From contig CAZMUZ010000053.1 of assembly GCA_964569315.1 (NCBI GenBank), positions 1 through 24,590 of the forward strand: a stretch of 24,590 bases of DNA, given 5' to 3'. Source of the stretch: CADEFF01 sp964569315. Lineage in GTDB: Bacteria; Pseudomonadota; Alphaproteobacteria; Dongiales; Dongiaceae. Both the position numbers and the translations under genes were made by a program. This document shows positions 1-7,327 of the stretch, in pieces (position 1 is the stretch's first letter; each line of letters starts with the position of its first letter). The notes below the pieces were generated by a model. The model saw only the letters and a program-made list of their open reading frames with translations. It was not told the origin of the DNA and searched no databases.

Positions 1-913
1 CGTCGGCGCCGTCATAGACCGCGGTCGCCACGTCGGAGGCTTCGGCGCGCGTCGGGGCCGGCGCATTGATCATCGATTCCAGCATCTGGGTCGCGACCAC
101 GACCGGCTTCCCCTTGAGCCGCGCCGCGCCGATGATCCGCTTCTGCACCGAGGGCACGTCTTCCGGCGACATCTCCACGCCGAGATCGCCGCGCGCCACC
201 ATCAGCGCGTCCGCGAGCTCGACCAGCTCGTCCAGATGCTCGATCGCCGCCGGCTTCTCGAGCTTTACCATCACCGCCGCGCGGCCGGCGATGAGGCGCC
301 GCGCCTCGGCCACGTCCTCGGGCCGCTGCACGAAGGAAAGCGCCACCCAGTCGATGCCGAGATCGAGCGCGAAGGCGAGGTCGCGCCGGTCCTTGTCGGT
401 CAGGGGCGAGACGGGGAGCACGACGCCGGGCAGGTTCACGCCCTTGCGGTCCTTGAGCGTGCCGCCCGTCACGACGGTCGTCTCGGCGAAGCCTTCCCCG
501 ACGCGGTCGACCTTGAGCCTGAGCCGGCCGTCATCGAGCAGCAGATCGGTGCCGGGAACGAGCGCGCTCATCACTTCCGGATGGGGAAGCTGCACGCGGG
601 TCGCGTCGCCGGGCCGATCCTCCAGGTCGAGGCGGAAGGCGGCGCCGGGCTTGAGCTCCGCGGTTTCCGAGACGAAGCGGCCGACCCGGATCTTCGGGCC
701 CTGCAGATCGACCAGGATGCAGATCGGCCGGCCGAAATCCGCTTCCAGCTCGCGCAGGGCCGCGTGGCGCGCGCGATGCTCGTCGTGGGTGCCGTGGCTG
801 AGATTGAGCCGGAACACGTCGACGCCGGTCTCGAACAGCGTGCGGAGCTGCGCCGGCGTCGAGCTCGAAGGCCCGAGCGTCGCGACGATCTTGGCGAGGC
901 GGTTGCGCCTCAT
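1..913 (-). CDS. pyk: Pyruvate kinase (3' end truncated by window edge)
   Basis: Catalyses the last glycolytic step in the cytosol, PEP + ADP to pyruvate + ATP. About 304 N-terminal residues are visible from the ATG at 913; the C-terminal part lies outside the window. Family hallmarks in order are KIVATLGPSS near residue 8, RLNLSHG near 34, VDLQGPKIRVG near 67, the substrate-site segment VKLEKPAAIEHLDEL, ARGDLGVE, and VVVATQMLESM followed by PTRAEASDVA. The LEKPAA form, where many enzymes read IEN, is a variant I associate with some proteobacterial pyruvate kinases (from memory). It lies 97 bp downstream of the glycerate 2-kinase gene on the same strand, so the two probably belong to one glycerate-to-pyruvate operon. 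The ribosome binding site is weak. The start was chosen because the conserved N-terminus begins directly at this ATG. Confidence 0.96.
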   Translation of the reverse strand, partial: MRRNRLAKIVATLGPSSSTPAQLRTLFETGVDVFRLNLSHGTHDEHRARHAALRELEADFGRPICILVDLQGPKIRVGRFVSETAELKPGAAFRLDLEDRPGDATRVQLPHPEVMSALVPGTDLLLDDGRLRLKVDRVGEGFAETTVVTGGTLKDRKGVNLPGVVLPVSPLTDKDRRDLAFALDLGIDWVALSFVQRPEDVAEARRLIAGRAAVMVKLEKPAAIEHLDELVELADALMVARGDLGVEMSPEDVPSVQKRIIGAARLKGKPVVVATQMLESMINAPAPTRAEASDVATAVYDGAD

Positions 914-1010
914 CGGCTCGCCCGCCTGGCAGCGGCAACGCGCATTCCCGTATCCCCTTCGGCCGGTCGGGCGAAGCCTAGACCGGACCGCGCCGGAACG
1001 CCAAGGCAGC

Positions 1011-2282
1011 TCAGCGCCGCGGCTCGATCAGGATCGCCCGGAAATCATTAACGTTGGTCCTGGTCGGTCCTGTGACGACGAGATCGCCGAGCCGCTCGAA
1101 GAAGCCATAGCCGTCATTGTCGGCAAGCCGCGCCTTGGCATCGAGCCCGAGGGCCTGCGCCCGCGCGAGGCTGTCGGGGCCGAGGAGGGCGCCCGCATTC
1201 TCCTCCGTGCCGTCGATGCCGTCGGTATCGCCGGCGATCGCATGGATGCCGGGATGGCCGTCGAGCGCGACGGCAAGCGCCAGCAGGAACTCGGCATTGC
1301 GCCCGCCGCGCCCCTTGCCGCGGACCGTGACGGTGGTCTCCCCGCCGGAGAGCAGCACGAGGGGCGCCGGCGCCGGCTGCCCGCGGCGCGCCACCTGCTT
1401 GGCGATGCCGGCATGGACCATGGCGACGTCGCGCGCCTCGCCCTCGATCGCATCGCCGAGGATGAGCGCGGAATATCCGAGGAGCCGCGCCGCGGCGGCG
1501 GCGGCTTCCAGCGCTTCCTGCGGCGAGGCGACGATGATGGCCTCCGCGCCGGCAAGCCGCGGATCGCCGGGCTTCGGCGTTTCGTCGATGCCGCGGCGGA
1601 ACCGCTCGCGGATCGCCGCCGGCTCGGCAATGCCGTATTTGTCGAGCACGGCGAGCGCGTCGGCCGAGCTCGTCGGGTCGGGCACGGTCGGGCCCGAGGC
1701 GATCACCGCCGGATCGTCGCCGGGCACGTCCGAGATGAGCAGCGTCTCGACCCGTGCGGGCGCGGCGGCGGCGGCGAGCCGGCCGCCCTTGATCGCCGAC
1801 ATGTGCTTCCGCACGCAGTTCATCTCGGAAATGGTGGCGCCGCAGCGGAGCAGCGCCTTGTTCATCGCCTGCTTCTCGGCGAGCGTCAGCCCCTCGGCGG
1901 GCAAGGAGAGCAGGGCGGAACCGCCGCCCGAGACGAGGCAGAGCACGAGGTCGGCGGGCGTCAACCCTTTCACCAGCTCCAGGATGCGGCGCGCCGCGTC
2001 GCGGCCCTTCTCGTCGGGCACCGGATGCGCCGCCTCGACGATCTCGATGCGGTTGCAGGGGACGCCATGCCCGTACCGCGTCACCACGAGCCCTTCGAGC
2101 CGGCCCGGCCAATGCGCCTCGACCGCGGCCGCCATGGCGGCCGACGCCTTGCCGGCCCCGACCACGATGGTGCGTCCCTCGGGCGGGGAGGGCAGGTGCT
2201 TCGGCACGCAGTCCTTCGGATGCACGGCGGCGAGCGCCGTGCGGAAGAGCCTCGTCAGGATGTCGCGCGGTGCCGTCGCCAT
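1011..2282 (-). CDS. ttuD: Glycerate 2-kinase, MOFRL family (TtuD/GckA type; often mis-called hydroxypyruvate reductase)
   Basis: Phosphorylates D-glycerate with ATP, in this family to 2-phosphoglycerate. It closes the tartrate/tartronate, glyoxylate or serine-cycle routes into lower glycolysis. The 423-residue length is normal. The N-terminal DUF4147 domain shows the nucleotide-site segment VVGAGKASAAMA near residue 40, LVSGGGSALL near 115, the NCVRKHMSAIKGGRLA stretch near 155, and LISDVPGDDPAVIASGPT. The C-terminal MOFRL domain shows LSGGETTVTVRGKGRGGRN, AGDTDGIDG and the TNVNDF ending. Its ATG shares one base with the TGA of the upstream transporter gene (TGATG at 2284-2280), so translation is probably coupled. 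The pyruvate kinase gene follows. Such proteins are often annotated as hydroxypyruvate reductase, but no NAD-binding Rossmann motif is visible, so kinase is the better call. Confidence 0.94.
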   Translation of the reverse strand: MATAPRDILTRLFRTALAAVHPKDCVPKHLPSPPEGRTIVVGAGKASAAMAAAVEAHWPGRLEGLVVTRYGHGVPCNRIEIVEAAHPVPDEKGRDAARRILELVKGLTPADLVLCLVSGGGSALLSLPAEGLTLAEKQAMNKALLRCGATISEMNCVRKHMSAIKGGRLAAAAAPARVETLLISDVPGDDPAVIASGPTVPDPTSSADALAVLDKYGIAEPAAIRERFRRGIDETPKPGDPRLAGAEAIIVASPQEALEAAAAAARLLGYSALILGDAIEGEARDVAMVHAGIAKQVARRGQPAPAPLVLLSGGETTVTVRGKGRGGRNAEFLLALAVALDGHPGIHAIAGDTDGIDGTEENAGALLGPDSLARAQALGLDAKARLADNDGYGFFERLGDLVVTGPTRTNVNDFRAILIEPRR

Positions 2283-3196
2283 CAGCTTCTCGGACTATAG
2301 TACCAGGAGACGAAGATGCCGAGGAGCACCAGGAGCCCGGCCAGGATCTGCGTCGTGCCGAGCGCCTCGCCCAGCAGCACCCAGGCGAGGATGGCGGTCG
2401 TCACCGGGTTCATCAGGAGCGTCACCGCCGAGAAGGCGGCCGGCAGATGGGCGAAGGCCCAGCTTATCATGGTGGTGCCGCCCACCTGCGAGACGAGGGC
2501 GAGCCCGACCAGGATGAGGAAGCCGCGCCAGCTTTCGATGACCAGGCTCTCGCCGGTCAGGATCGCGAAGCCGCCCATCAGCAGCGCGCCGGAAACGGCG
2601 CCCCAGACCATGATGGCGCCGGTCGAGAAGCGCTGGCGCGATTTCTTCAGCGCGATCATGTAGGCGCCGTAGAACATGCCGGTCAGCACGCCGAGCAGGT
2701 CGCCATAGATATGTTCGCGCGCGAGCGTCACGCTGCCGCCCATGATGGCGACGATACCGGCGATGGAAAGCGCGAGCCCGACGAGGAAGCCCGGCCGGAA
2801 GCGCTGGCCGTAGAACAGCCAGAGGGCGAGCGTCACCCAGATCGGCGCCGTGTTGCCGAAGAGCGTCGGGTTGGCGATGTTGGTGAGGCGGATGCCCCAG
2901 TGCCAGGCGATGAAATCGCCGGCCAGCAGCAGCCCCGGCAGCACCAGCAGCCAGAAATCGTTCCAGGAGCGCGGGCGATCGACCTTCTCGGCGTCGTCCC
3001 GGCCGGCCCAGAGATGCCACATCCAGAAGATCGGGAAGGCAAGCGCGACCCGGTAGAAGCCGGTGGCGGAGGGCCCGAGCTCCGAGATCTTGACGAAAAT
3101 GCCGGAGAACGAGATCAGCACGGCGCCGAGCAGCAGCACGGCAAGCGCGAAGCGGCCCGAGCTGGCCGCGGGCAATCGGGTCTCGGCCAGCGTCAT
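2282..3196 (-). CDS. DMT-superfamily (EamA) transporter, first gene of the glycerate kinase operon
   Basis: Inner-membrane transporter of about 304 residues with ten predicted hydrophobic helices in two EamA repeats (roughly residues 17-150 and 163-300). Typical pieces are the proline-containing NTAPIWVTLALWLFYGQ at the end of repeat 1 and the LLMNPVTTAILAWVLLGE segment in the matching place of repeat 2. DMT members export or import small metabolites such as amino acids, and the substrate cannot be read from sequence. The stop codon overlaps the start of the glycerate 2-kinase gene by one base, which suggests co-translation and a role linked to glycerate or a related hydroxy acid. That substrate idea is inference only. 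The ATG at 3196 is taken because it immediately precedes the cytosolic N-terminus and the first helix. Confidence 0.9.
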   Translation of the reverse strand: MTLAETRLPAASSGRFALAVLLLGAVLISFSGIFVKISELGPSATGFYRVALAFPIFWMWHLWAGRDDAEKVDRPRSWNDFWLLVLPGLLLAGDFIAWHWGIRLTNIANPTLFGNTAPIWVTLALWLFYGQRFRPGFLVGLALSIAGIVAIMGGSVTLAREHIYGDLLGVLTGMFYGAYMIALKKSRQRFSTGAIMVWGAVSGALLMGGFAILTGESLVIESWRGFLILVGLALVSQVGGTTMISWAFAHLPAAFSAVTLLMNPVTTAILAWVLLGEALGTTQILAGLLVLLGIFVSWYYSPRS

Positions 3197-3448
3197 GGGC
3201 GCATCTTATAGGCGACCGCCGGCCCGCCCGCCAAGCCCGCGACACGAGACCCGAACCTGCGGTAGGATTAGAAAGTAAGGCGATCCGCGAAACCGCTGCT
3301 GCCGCAGGCGCCGGCTCGGTTTGGGGCCCGTCTCCCTAAGCGTGATCGGCGTTCGGCGGCGGGTCGGCACAGGAACAAGCACAAGCACTTACAAGAAGCG
3401 CTCGCCCGCCCTTCCTTATGCGAGGGGCAAAGCTTGGAGGATATGGCC

Positions 3449-3631
3449 ATGGCTCGTTCTTATAAATGTGGGGACTATCCCGGCATGGAGGCCTGTCCGG
3501 CGTCGTTCACGGCCGAGACCGAGGCGGAACTCTGGAAGCATATCGAGCTGCATGCTGCGACGGCCCATAAGGAAAATCCCAAGCAGTGGTCGGGCCAGGA
3601 ACGGCAGCAGATGAAGAAGCTGATTCACTGA
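3449..3631 (+). CDS. Small DUF1059-type protein
   Basis: A cytosolic protein of 60 residues, beginning MARSYKCGDYPGMEACP, that matches the small DUF1059 family, whose function is unknown. Family features seen are the YKCxDYPGM start, two cysteines (C7 and C15) on either side of it, the FTAETEAELWKHIELHA helix, and the AHK...W..ER ending. Cys and His residues spaced this way may bind a metal, but that is inference. In-frame starts at TTG 3434 and ATG 3443 are also open. ATG 3449 is preferred because GGAGG at 3436-3440 sits 8 nt before it, while it is only 2 nt from the ATG at 3443. The gene stands alone: 252 bp separate it from the divergent DMT gene, and 151 bp follow before the next gene. 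I see no convincing terminator or promoter in either gap. Confidence 0.85.
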   Translation: MARSYKCGDYPGMEACPASFTAETEAELWKHIELHAATAHKENPKQWSGQERQQMKKLIH

Positions 3632-3782
3632 GCTCTGACAGCGACCGATCCGGCAGGTACTAGGTCGGCCGTCGATGGAGATCGGATCGCGGCGTCGTCG
3701 TTCCGAGAAACCGATTGACGGGTGCGGCCGGCTATGCTGCCTTCGCCCGTGAAATTCCGCCCTACCTTTCGAGGAGCAGGCC

Positions 3783-4682
3783 ATGACCGGCTGGCAAGGC
3801 GTTTTTCCGGCGATCACCACCCAGTTCAAGCCCGACCAGACGCTGGATTCCGCCGCCACGGCGGCGCTGGTCGAACGGCTCGTCAAGGCGGGCTGCCACG
3901 GCATCATCGTGAACGGGACCCTGGGCGAAGGCTCGGCGCTCGAAGCCGACGAGAAGCGGGCGGTCCTCAAGCTCGCGATCGAGACCGCGCGCGGCCGCGT
4001 GCCGGTCCTGACCGGGGTCGCCGAATACACGACGAAGCTCGCCTGCCGGCTCGCCGCCGACGCGGAGAAGCTGGGCGCGGCCGGGCTCATGGTGCTGCCG
4101 GCGATGGTCTATAAATCGGATTCGCGGGAGACGCTGCAGCATTACCGCACCATCGCCCGTGCGAGCGGCCTGCCGATCATGGTCTATAACAACCCGATCG
4201 CCTACAAGGTCGACGTGACGCCGGAGATGTTCGCCGACCTCGCCTCCGAGAAGACCATCGTCGCGATCAAGGAATCCTCGGACGATGTGCGGCGGATCTC
4301 CGACATTTTCAACGCCTGCGGCGACCGCTACACGCTCTTCTGCGGCGTGGACGACCTCGCGCTCGAGGCGCTCATGCTGGGCTGCAAGGGCTGGGTCGCG
4401 GGGCTGGTCAACGCCTTCCCGGAAGAGACCATGGCGATCTACGACCTTGCCCGCGCCGGCCGCTACACCGACGCGCTCCAGCTCTATCGCTGGTTCATGC
4501 CGCTGCTGCATCTCGACGTCTCGACCAAGCTGGTCCAGTACATCAAGCTTGCCCAGGCCGAGACCGGCACCGGCACCGAGACGGTACGCGCGCCGCGCCT
4601 CGTGCTCGAGGGTCGCGAGCGCGAGCATGTGCTGACGGTGATCCGCCAGGCGTTGCAGCGCCGCCCGAAGCTCGCCGCCTGA
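3783..4682 (+). CDS. DapA-family Schiff-base aldolase/deaminase, probable 1-pyrroline-4-hydroxy-2-carboxylate deaminase
   Basis: A class I aldolase-superfamily (DHDPS/NAL) TIM barrel of 299 residues, the usual length. The Schiff-base lysine is K163 in VAIKESSDD, with the catalytic-tyrosine segment MVYNNP (Y135) before it and the substrate loop NGTLGEG at 44-50. The late CGVDDLALEA and GWVAGLVNAFPEE segments replace the GDD and G(A)SV regions of lysine-pathway DapA, so this is unlikely to be the housekeeping dihydrodipicolinate synthase. A 4-hydroxyproline epimerase gene lies 1.5 kb away. In known hydroxyproline pathways a DapA-family member deaminates pyrroline-4-hydroxy-2-carboxylate to 2-oxoglutarate semialdehyde, hence the suggested role. 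Other sugar-acid or keto-acid aldolases remain possible. GAGGAG lies 7-12 nt before the ATG. Confidence 0.85.
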   Translation: MTGWQGVFPAITTQFKPDQTLDSAATAALVERLVKAGCHGIIVNGTLGEGSALEADEKRAVLKLAIETARGRVPVLTGVAEYTTKLACRLAADAEKLGAAGLMVLPAMVYKSDSRETLQHYRTIARASGLPIMVYNNPIAYKVDVTPEMFADLASEKTIVAIKESSDDVRRISDIFNACGDRYTLFCGVDDLALEALMLGCKGWVAGLVNAFPEETMAIYDLARAGRYTDALQLYRWFMPLLHLDVSTKLVQYIKLAQAETGTGTETVRAPRLVLEGREREHVLTVIRQALQRRPKLAA

Positions 4683-4686
4683 CGCC

Positions 4687-5103
4687 TTGAGCGGGCCGGA
4701 CGAGCAGCCCGAAGATTATGACGCGCGACTGGCAAGGCAGCCGCTGCGGCCCTTGCGTGCGGAAGAGCGCGAGGTCGTCGCAGCCCTCGTCGCCATCGCG
4801 CCCATCGAGCAGCATCTCGCGAGCGCGGAGTATCTGGACGTCGCCCGTGTCAGGGACGCGCTCGATGGCGGCATGGGATCGATCTGGTTCCAGTCGCCGG
4901 TGGACGAGGACGGGAGCAAGTCGGACGGCGTCGTTTCGCAACTCTGGTACGTGGACGCGGACGGCGTCGGCGTCTGGCTTGCGCTGATCCTCGATGTTCG
5001 CGGCGATCTCTATGAGGTCGATATGTGGAAGGTCGACTGGTCGCCGCTCGTTCGGTATCCCCGACGCGATCAACTCGAGCCGATCAAGGTGAATTACGTT
5101 TGA
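4687..5103 (+). CDS. Small unknown protein resembling DUF6984
   Basis: A 138-residue soluble protein with no signal peptide or membrane segment. The stretch DGGMGSIWF near residue 60, the middle LWYVDADGVGVWLALILD (86-103), and the ending LYEVDMWKVDWSPL (109-121) look to me like the small DUF6984 family, whose function I do not know. This match is from memory and unverified. The TTG at 4687 is the first usable start after the DapA-family stop at 4682, leaving 4 nt between them, so it is probably translated by coupling. No clear ribosome binding site is visible. A later TTG at about residue 23 is an alternative and would still keep the conserved core. The N-terminal 18 residues are acidic and possibly not coding. 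Confidence 0.66.
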   Translation: MSGPDEQPEDYDARLARQPLRPLRAEEREVVAALVAIAPIEQHLASAEYLDVARVRDALDGGMGSIWFQSPVDEDGSKSDGVVSQLWYVDADGVGVWLALILDVRGDLYEVDMWKVDWSPLVRYPRRDQLEPIKVNYV

Positions 5104-5132
5104 GACTTCCCGCGTCAGCCGCGCGTTAGTCC

Positions 5133-5990
5133 CTATCGAATGCCCAGATCGTCGCGTCCGGCGGCAAGGAACTTACGCGGCGCATAGCCGAAGTCGCGGG
5201 CGGCGGGGCCGTTGTCGAAGACCTGGTCGCGCGCCATCCGGCGGGCGGTTTCGGCGGTCCAGTCGGGATTGCCGGCGAGCTTGCCGGCGAGCGCCAGCAT
5301 CGCGGCGAAGCCCGGCAGGGTGACGATGCGCGGCTTTCGCTCCAGCGCTTCGAAGATGCGCATCACCATCTTGCGATAGGGCAAGGTTTCGCCGCCGCCG
5401 ACCATGTAGCGGCGGTCGCGCGCGGCGGGGCTGTCGAGGGCGGCGAGCGCGGCGGCGGCGAGGTCGTCCGCATGGACCGGCTGCCGCAGCCCGTCCGCAT
5501 CGCGCGGCAGCGGAAAGAAGCCGCGGCGCTCGATGAAGCGCGCGATGGCGGTGACGTTGCGGTCGAGCCCGAGCCCGTAGACGAGCGTCGGCCGCAGCAG
5601 CGTGACGCCGATGCCGGTCGCGGCTGCCGCTTCCTGCAAGGCCGCCTCGCCATGCTCGAGCCGGCGCACGAGGGTGCGGTCATATTCCGCCGGGCTGCCG
5701 CCCTTGACCGCGATCGAGCTCGAGCCGAAGGCGACCAGCCGAGCCACGCCGGCGGCGGCGAGCGCCGGCAGATGCGGCGCCACCAGCCAGATCGGCAGGG
5801 TGGCGATGGCGGCCGGCGCGCCTTCGGCGAGACCGGGGAGGGGCTTGGCGAGGTCGGCGGGGAGGAAGCGCGGTTCCGGCCGGTGCGGATGGGTGCGACC
5901 CACCACGATCACGCCCGGCCGCGCCGCGGCGCGATCGAGCAGGCAACGCCCGATCTGGTCCGTGCCGCCGAGGAGGACGAGGCCGGTCAC
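5133..5990 (-). CDS. Atypical extended SDR / NAD-dependent epimerase-like protein
   Basis: A 285-residue Rossmann-fold protein of the NAD-dependent epimerase/dehydratase group, similar in layout to nucleotide-sugar epimerases. The cofactor loop reads GGTDQIG at residues 8-14, with Asp where the middle glycine normally sits. The serine region is FGSSS (88-92). The usual YxxxK reads YDRTL at 103-107, so the catalytic lysine is missing. RPTLVYG (133-139) and the RQPVHADDLAAA segment (169-180) are typical of the extended family. The protein probably binds NAD(P), but classic epimerase chemistry is doubtful. The frame is open further upstream to 6131, but those 47 residues are translated intergenic palindromes. 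The GTG at 5990 starts directly at the first beta strand and has a G-rich stretch before it. It converges with the DUF6984-like gene across 29 bp. Confidence 0.83.
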   Translation of the reverse strand: MTGLVLLGGTDQIGRCLLDRAAARPGVIVVGRTHPHRPEPRFLPADLAKPLPGLAEGAPAAIATLPIWLVAPHLPALAAAGVARLVAFGSSSIAVKGGSPAEYDRTLVRRLEHGEAALQEAAAATGIGVTLLRPTLVYGLGLDRNVTAIARFIERRGFFPLPRDADGLRQPVHADDLAAAALAALDSPAARDRRYMVGGGETLPYRKMVMRIFEALERKPRIVTLPGFAAMLALAGKLAGNPDWTAETARRMARDQVFDNGPAARDFGYAPRKFLAAGRDDLGIR

Positions 5991-6081
5991 CCCACACCCC
6001 CTCCCGCTCCCCGCAAGCGGGGCGAGGGGGTGGAAGAGGAACCCTCTCCCCCACGGGGGAGAGGGTGGGGTGAGGGGTGTC
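5991..6081. repeat. Intergenic G/C palindrome cluster (two units)
   Basis: Two adjoining inverted repeats lie directly upstream of the SDR-like gene. Unit one has a 6-bp stem CCCCGC/GCGGGG (6009-6014 with 6017-6022) inside a longer imperfect C-rich/G-rich stem reaching from about 5993 to 6034. Unit two is a perfect 10-bp stem CCCTCTCCCC/GGGGAGAGGG (6042-6051 with 6056-6065) with a 4-nt loop, followed by the tail GTGAGGGG. The pattern matches the dispersed CCCTCTCCC...GGGAGAGGG elements common between genes in GC-rich proteobacteria. I know this type from general experience; copy number in this genome cannot be seen here. Confidence 0.75.
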
Positions 6082-6142
6082 TTCCGGTGGGCGGGCCATC
6101 GCGCGGCGCACACGGGCTGGACGCCGTGCACGTTTGGAAGCG

Positions 6143-6163
6143 CTCTCCTCTGTCGGAGGAGAG
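6143..6163. repeat. Third, diverged intergenic palindrome
   Basis: A perfect 8-bp inverted repeat CTCTCCTC/GAGGAGAG (6143-6150 with 6156-6163) around a 5-nt loop. It is followed by GGTCGCGTCAGGGG, which resembles a decayed copy of the tail of the unit at 6042-6081. It sits 44 bp beyond the stop codon of the hydroxyproline epimerase gene, so it may also act as an RNA 3'-end structure for that gene. There is no T run. Confidence 0.5.
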
Positions 6164-6206
6164 GGTCGCGTCAGGGGCACCTTCGACCGGACCGGCCATC
6201 GCCTGC

Positions 6207-7208
6207 TCAGACGAGCTGGAAGCCGTGCGCGTAGGGATCGCGGTCGTCGATGAAGATGGTGTTGTAGCCGGTCATCCGCGCCCAGCCCTCGATCGAAGGG
6301 ATGATCGCTTCGTGATTGCCGACCTTCGTCGCGGCTTCGACACGGCCGTTGAAGAGGCTGCCGATGATGCTCTCATGGATGAAGTCGTCGCCGACCTTGA
6401 GCCTGCCCCGTGCGGCGAGCTGCGCCATCCGCGCCGAGGTGCCGGTGCCGCAGGGGCTGCGGTCGATCGCCTTGTCGCCGTAGAAGACGGCGTTGCGCGC
6501 ATCGGCCTTGGGGTTCTTCGGCTTGCCGGTCCAGAGGATGTGGCTCACGCCGCGGATCGTCTCGTTCTCGGGATGCACCACCGCGATCGCCTCGTTCAGC
6601 AGGCGGCGCAGGATCGGCGAGAGCCGGATCAACTCGCCCGGCGTCATGTCCTCGAGGTCGCGGTAATTCGCCTGCGGCTCGAGGATCGCGTAGAAATTTC
6701 CGCCATAGGCGATGTCGAAGACGAGCCGGCCGACGCCCGGACACTCGACCGCAACGCCCTCGGCCGCGAGATAGGAGCCGACATTTTTGATCCGCACCGC
6801 CTCGACATAAGCGCCCTCGCGGCGGTAGCGCGCCTCGACGAAACCCGCCGGGGTCTCGAGATTGAGCACGCCTTCCTCGCGCGGCGTGACGAGGCCGCGC
6901 TCGAGCGCGAAGGTAACGGTGCCGATGGTGCCGTGGCCGCACATTGGCAGGCAGCCCGAGGTCTCGATGAAGAGCACGCCGATGTCGCAGTCCGGCCGCG
7001 TTGCCGGATAGAGGATCGAGCCCGACATCATGTCGTGGCCGCGCGGCTCGAACATCAGGCCGGTGCGGATCCAGTCATAGTGCTTGAGGAAATGCTGGCG
7101 CCGCTCGCTCATCGACGCGCCCTCGAGCCGCGGGCCGCCGCCGGCCACCAGCCGGACCGGATTGCCGCAGGTATGGCCGTCGACGCAGAAGAAAGTGTGG
7201 CTCGCCAT
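6207..7208 (-). CDS. lhpA: 4-hydroxyproline 2-epimerase (proline racemase family)
   Basis: Interconverts trans-4-hydroxy-L-proline and cis-4-hydroxy-D-proline, the entry step of bacterial hydroxyproline catabolism, in the cytosol and without cofactor. The 333-residue protein has both catalytic cysteines of the two-base mechanism: C90 in MCGHGT and C253 in DRSPCGTGTSA. A threonine in the second place would instead indicate the 3-hydroxyproline dehydratase branch. The N-terminal FFCVDGHTCGNPVR, the EPRGHDMMSGSILYP segment and the C-terminal MTGYNTIFIDDRDP are, from memory, nearly identical to Brucella-type hydroxyproline-2-epimerase (PrpA-like), so I favour hydroxyproline over proline. The ATG at 7208 starts just before this conserved N-terminus. 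It is transcribed away from the amidohydrolase-family gene. The dehydrogenases expected for the next pathway steps are not in the window. Confidence 0.93.
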   Translation of the reverse strand: MASHTFFCVDGHTCGNPVRLVAGGGPRLEGASMSERRQHFLKHYDWIRTGLMFEPRGHDMMSGSILYPATRPDCDIGVLFIETSGCLPMCGHGTIGTVTFALERGLVTPREEGVLNLETPAGFVEARYRREGAYVEAVRIKNVGSYLAAEGVAVECPGVGRLVFDIAYGGNFYAILEPQANYRDLEDMTPGELIRLSPILRRLLNEAIAVVHPENETIRGVSHILWTGKPKNPKADARNAVFYGDKAIDRSPCGTGTSARMAQLAARGRLKVGDDFIHESIIGSLFNGRVEAATKVGNHEAIIPSIEGWARMTGYNTIFIDDRDPYAHGFQLV

Positions 7209-7327
7209 GGACCGCCCGTCGGGTAAGGATGCCGGATATCTAGGCCCGCCGGCGACGCCGGGTCAACGCGGGGCGGGGCAGGGCTGTTGCGCCGCAAGGT
7301 TGCAGGTCGGGGAACGCAAGCCGACCC

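Noticed and set aside
66..2300. A 744-codon plus-strand open frame.
   Set aside because: It lies antisense to pyruvate kinase and glycerate kinase, both fully matched to families. Its Arg/Ser/Ala-rich, low-information product is typical of antisense frames in GC-rich DNA.
3715..3738. TTGACG and TATGCT before the DapA-family gene as a sigma-70 promoter.
   Set aside because: The spacer is only 12 nt, too short for a working -35/-10 pair; with a 17-nt spacer the -10 no longer matches.
5991..6131. A 47-residue N-terminal extension of the SDR-like protein.
   Set aside because: These codons translate the intergenic palindromes (Pro/Gly/Arg-rich product of the kind often mis-annotated). The Rossmann fold begins right after GTG 5990.
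5472..7226. A 584-codon plus-strand open frame across the SDR-like and epimerase genes.
   Set aside because: Antisense to two family-matched genes and running through the palindrome cluster.
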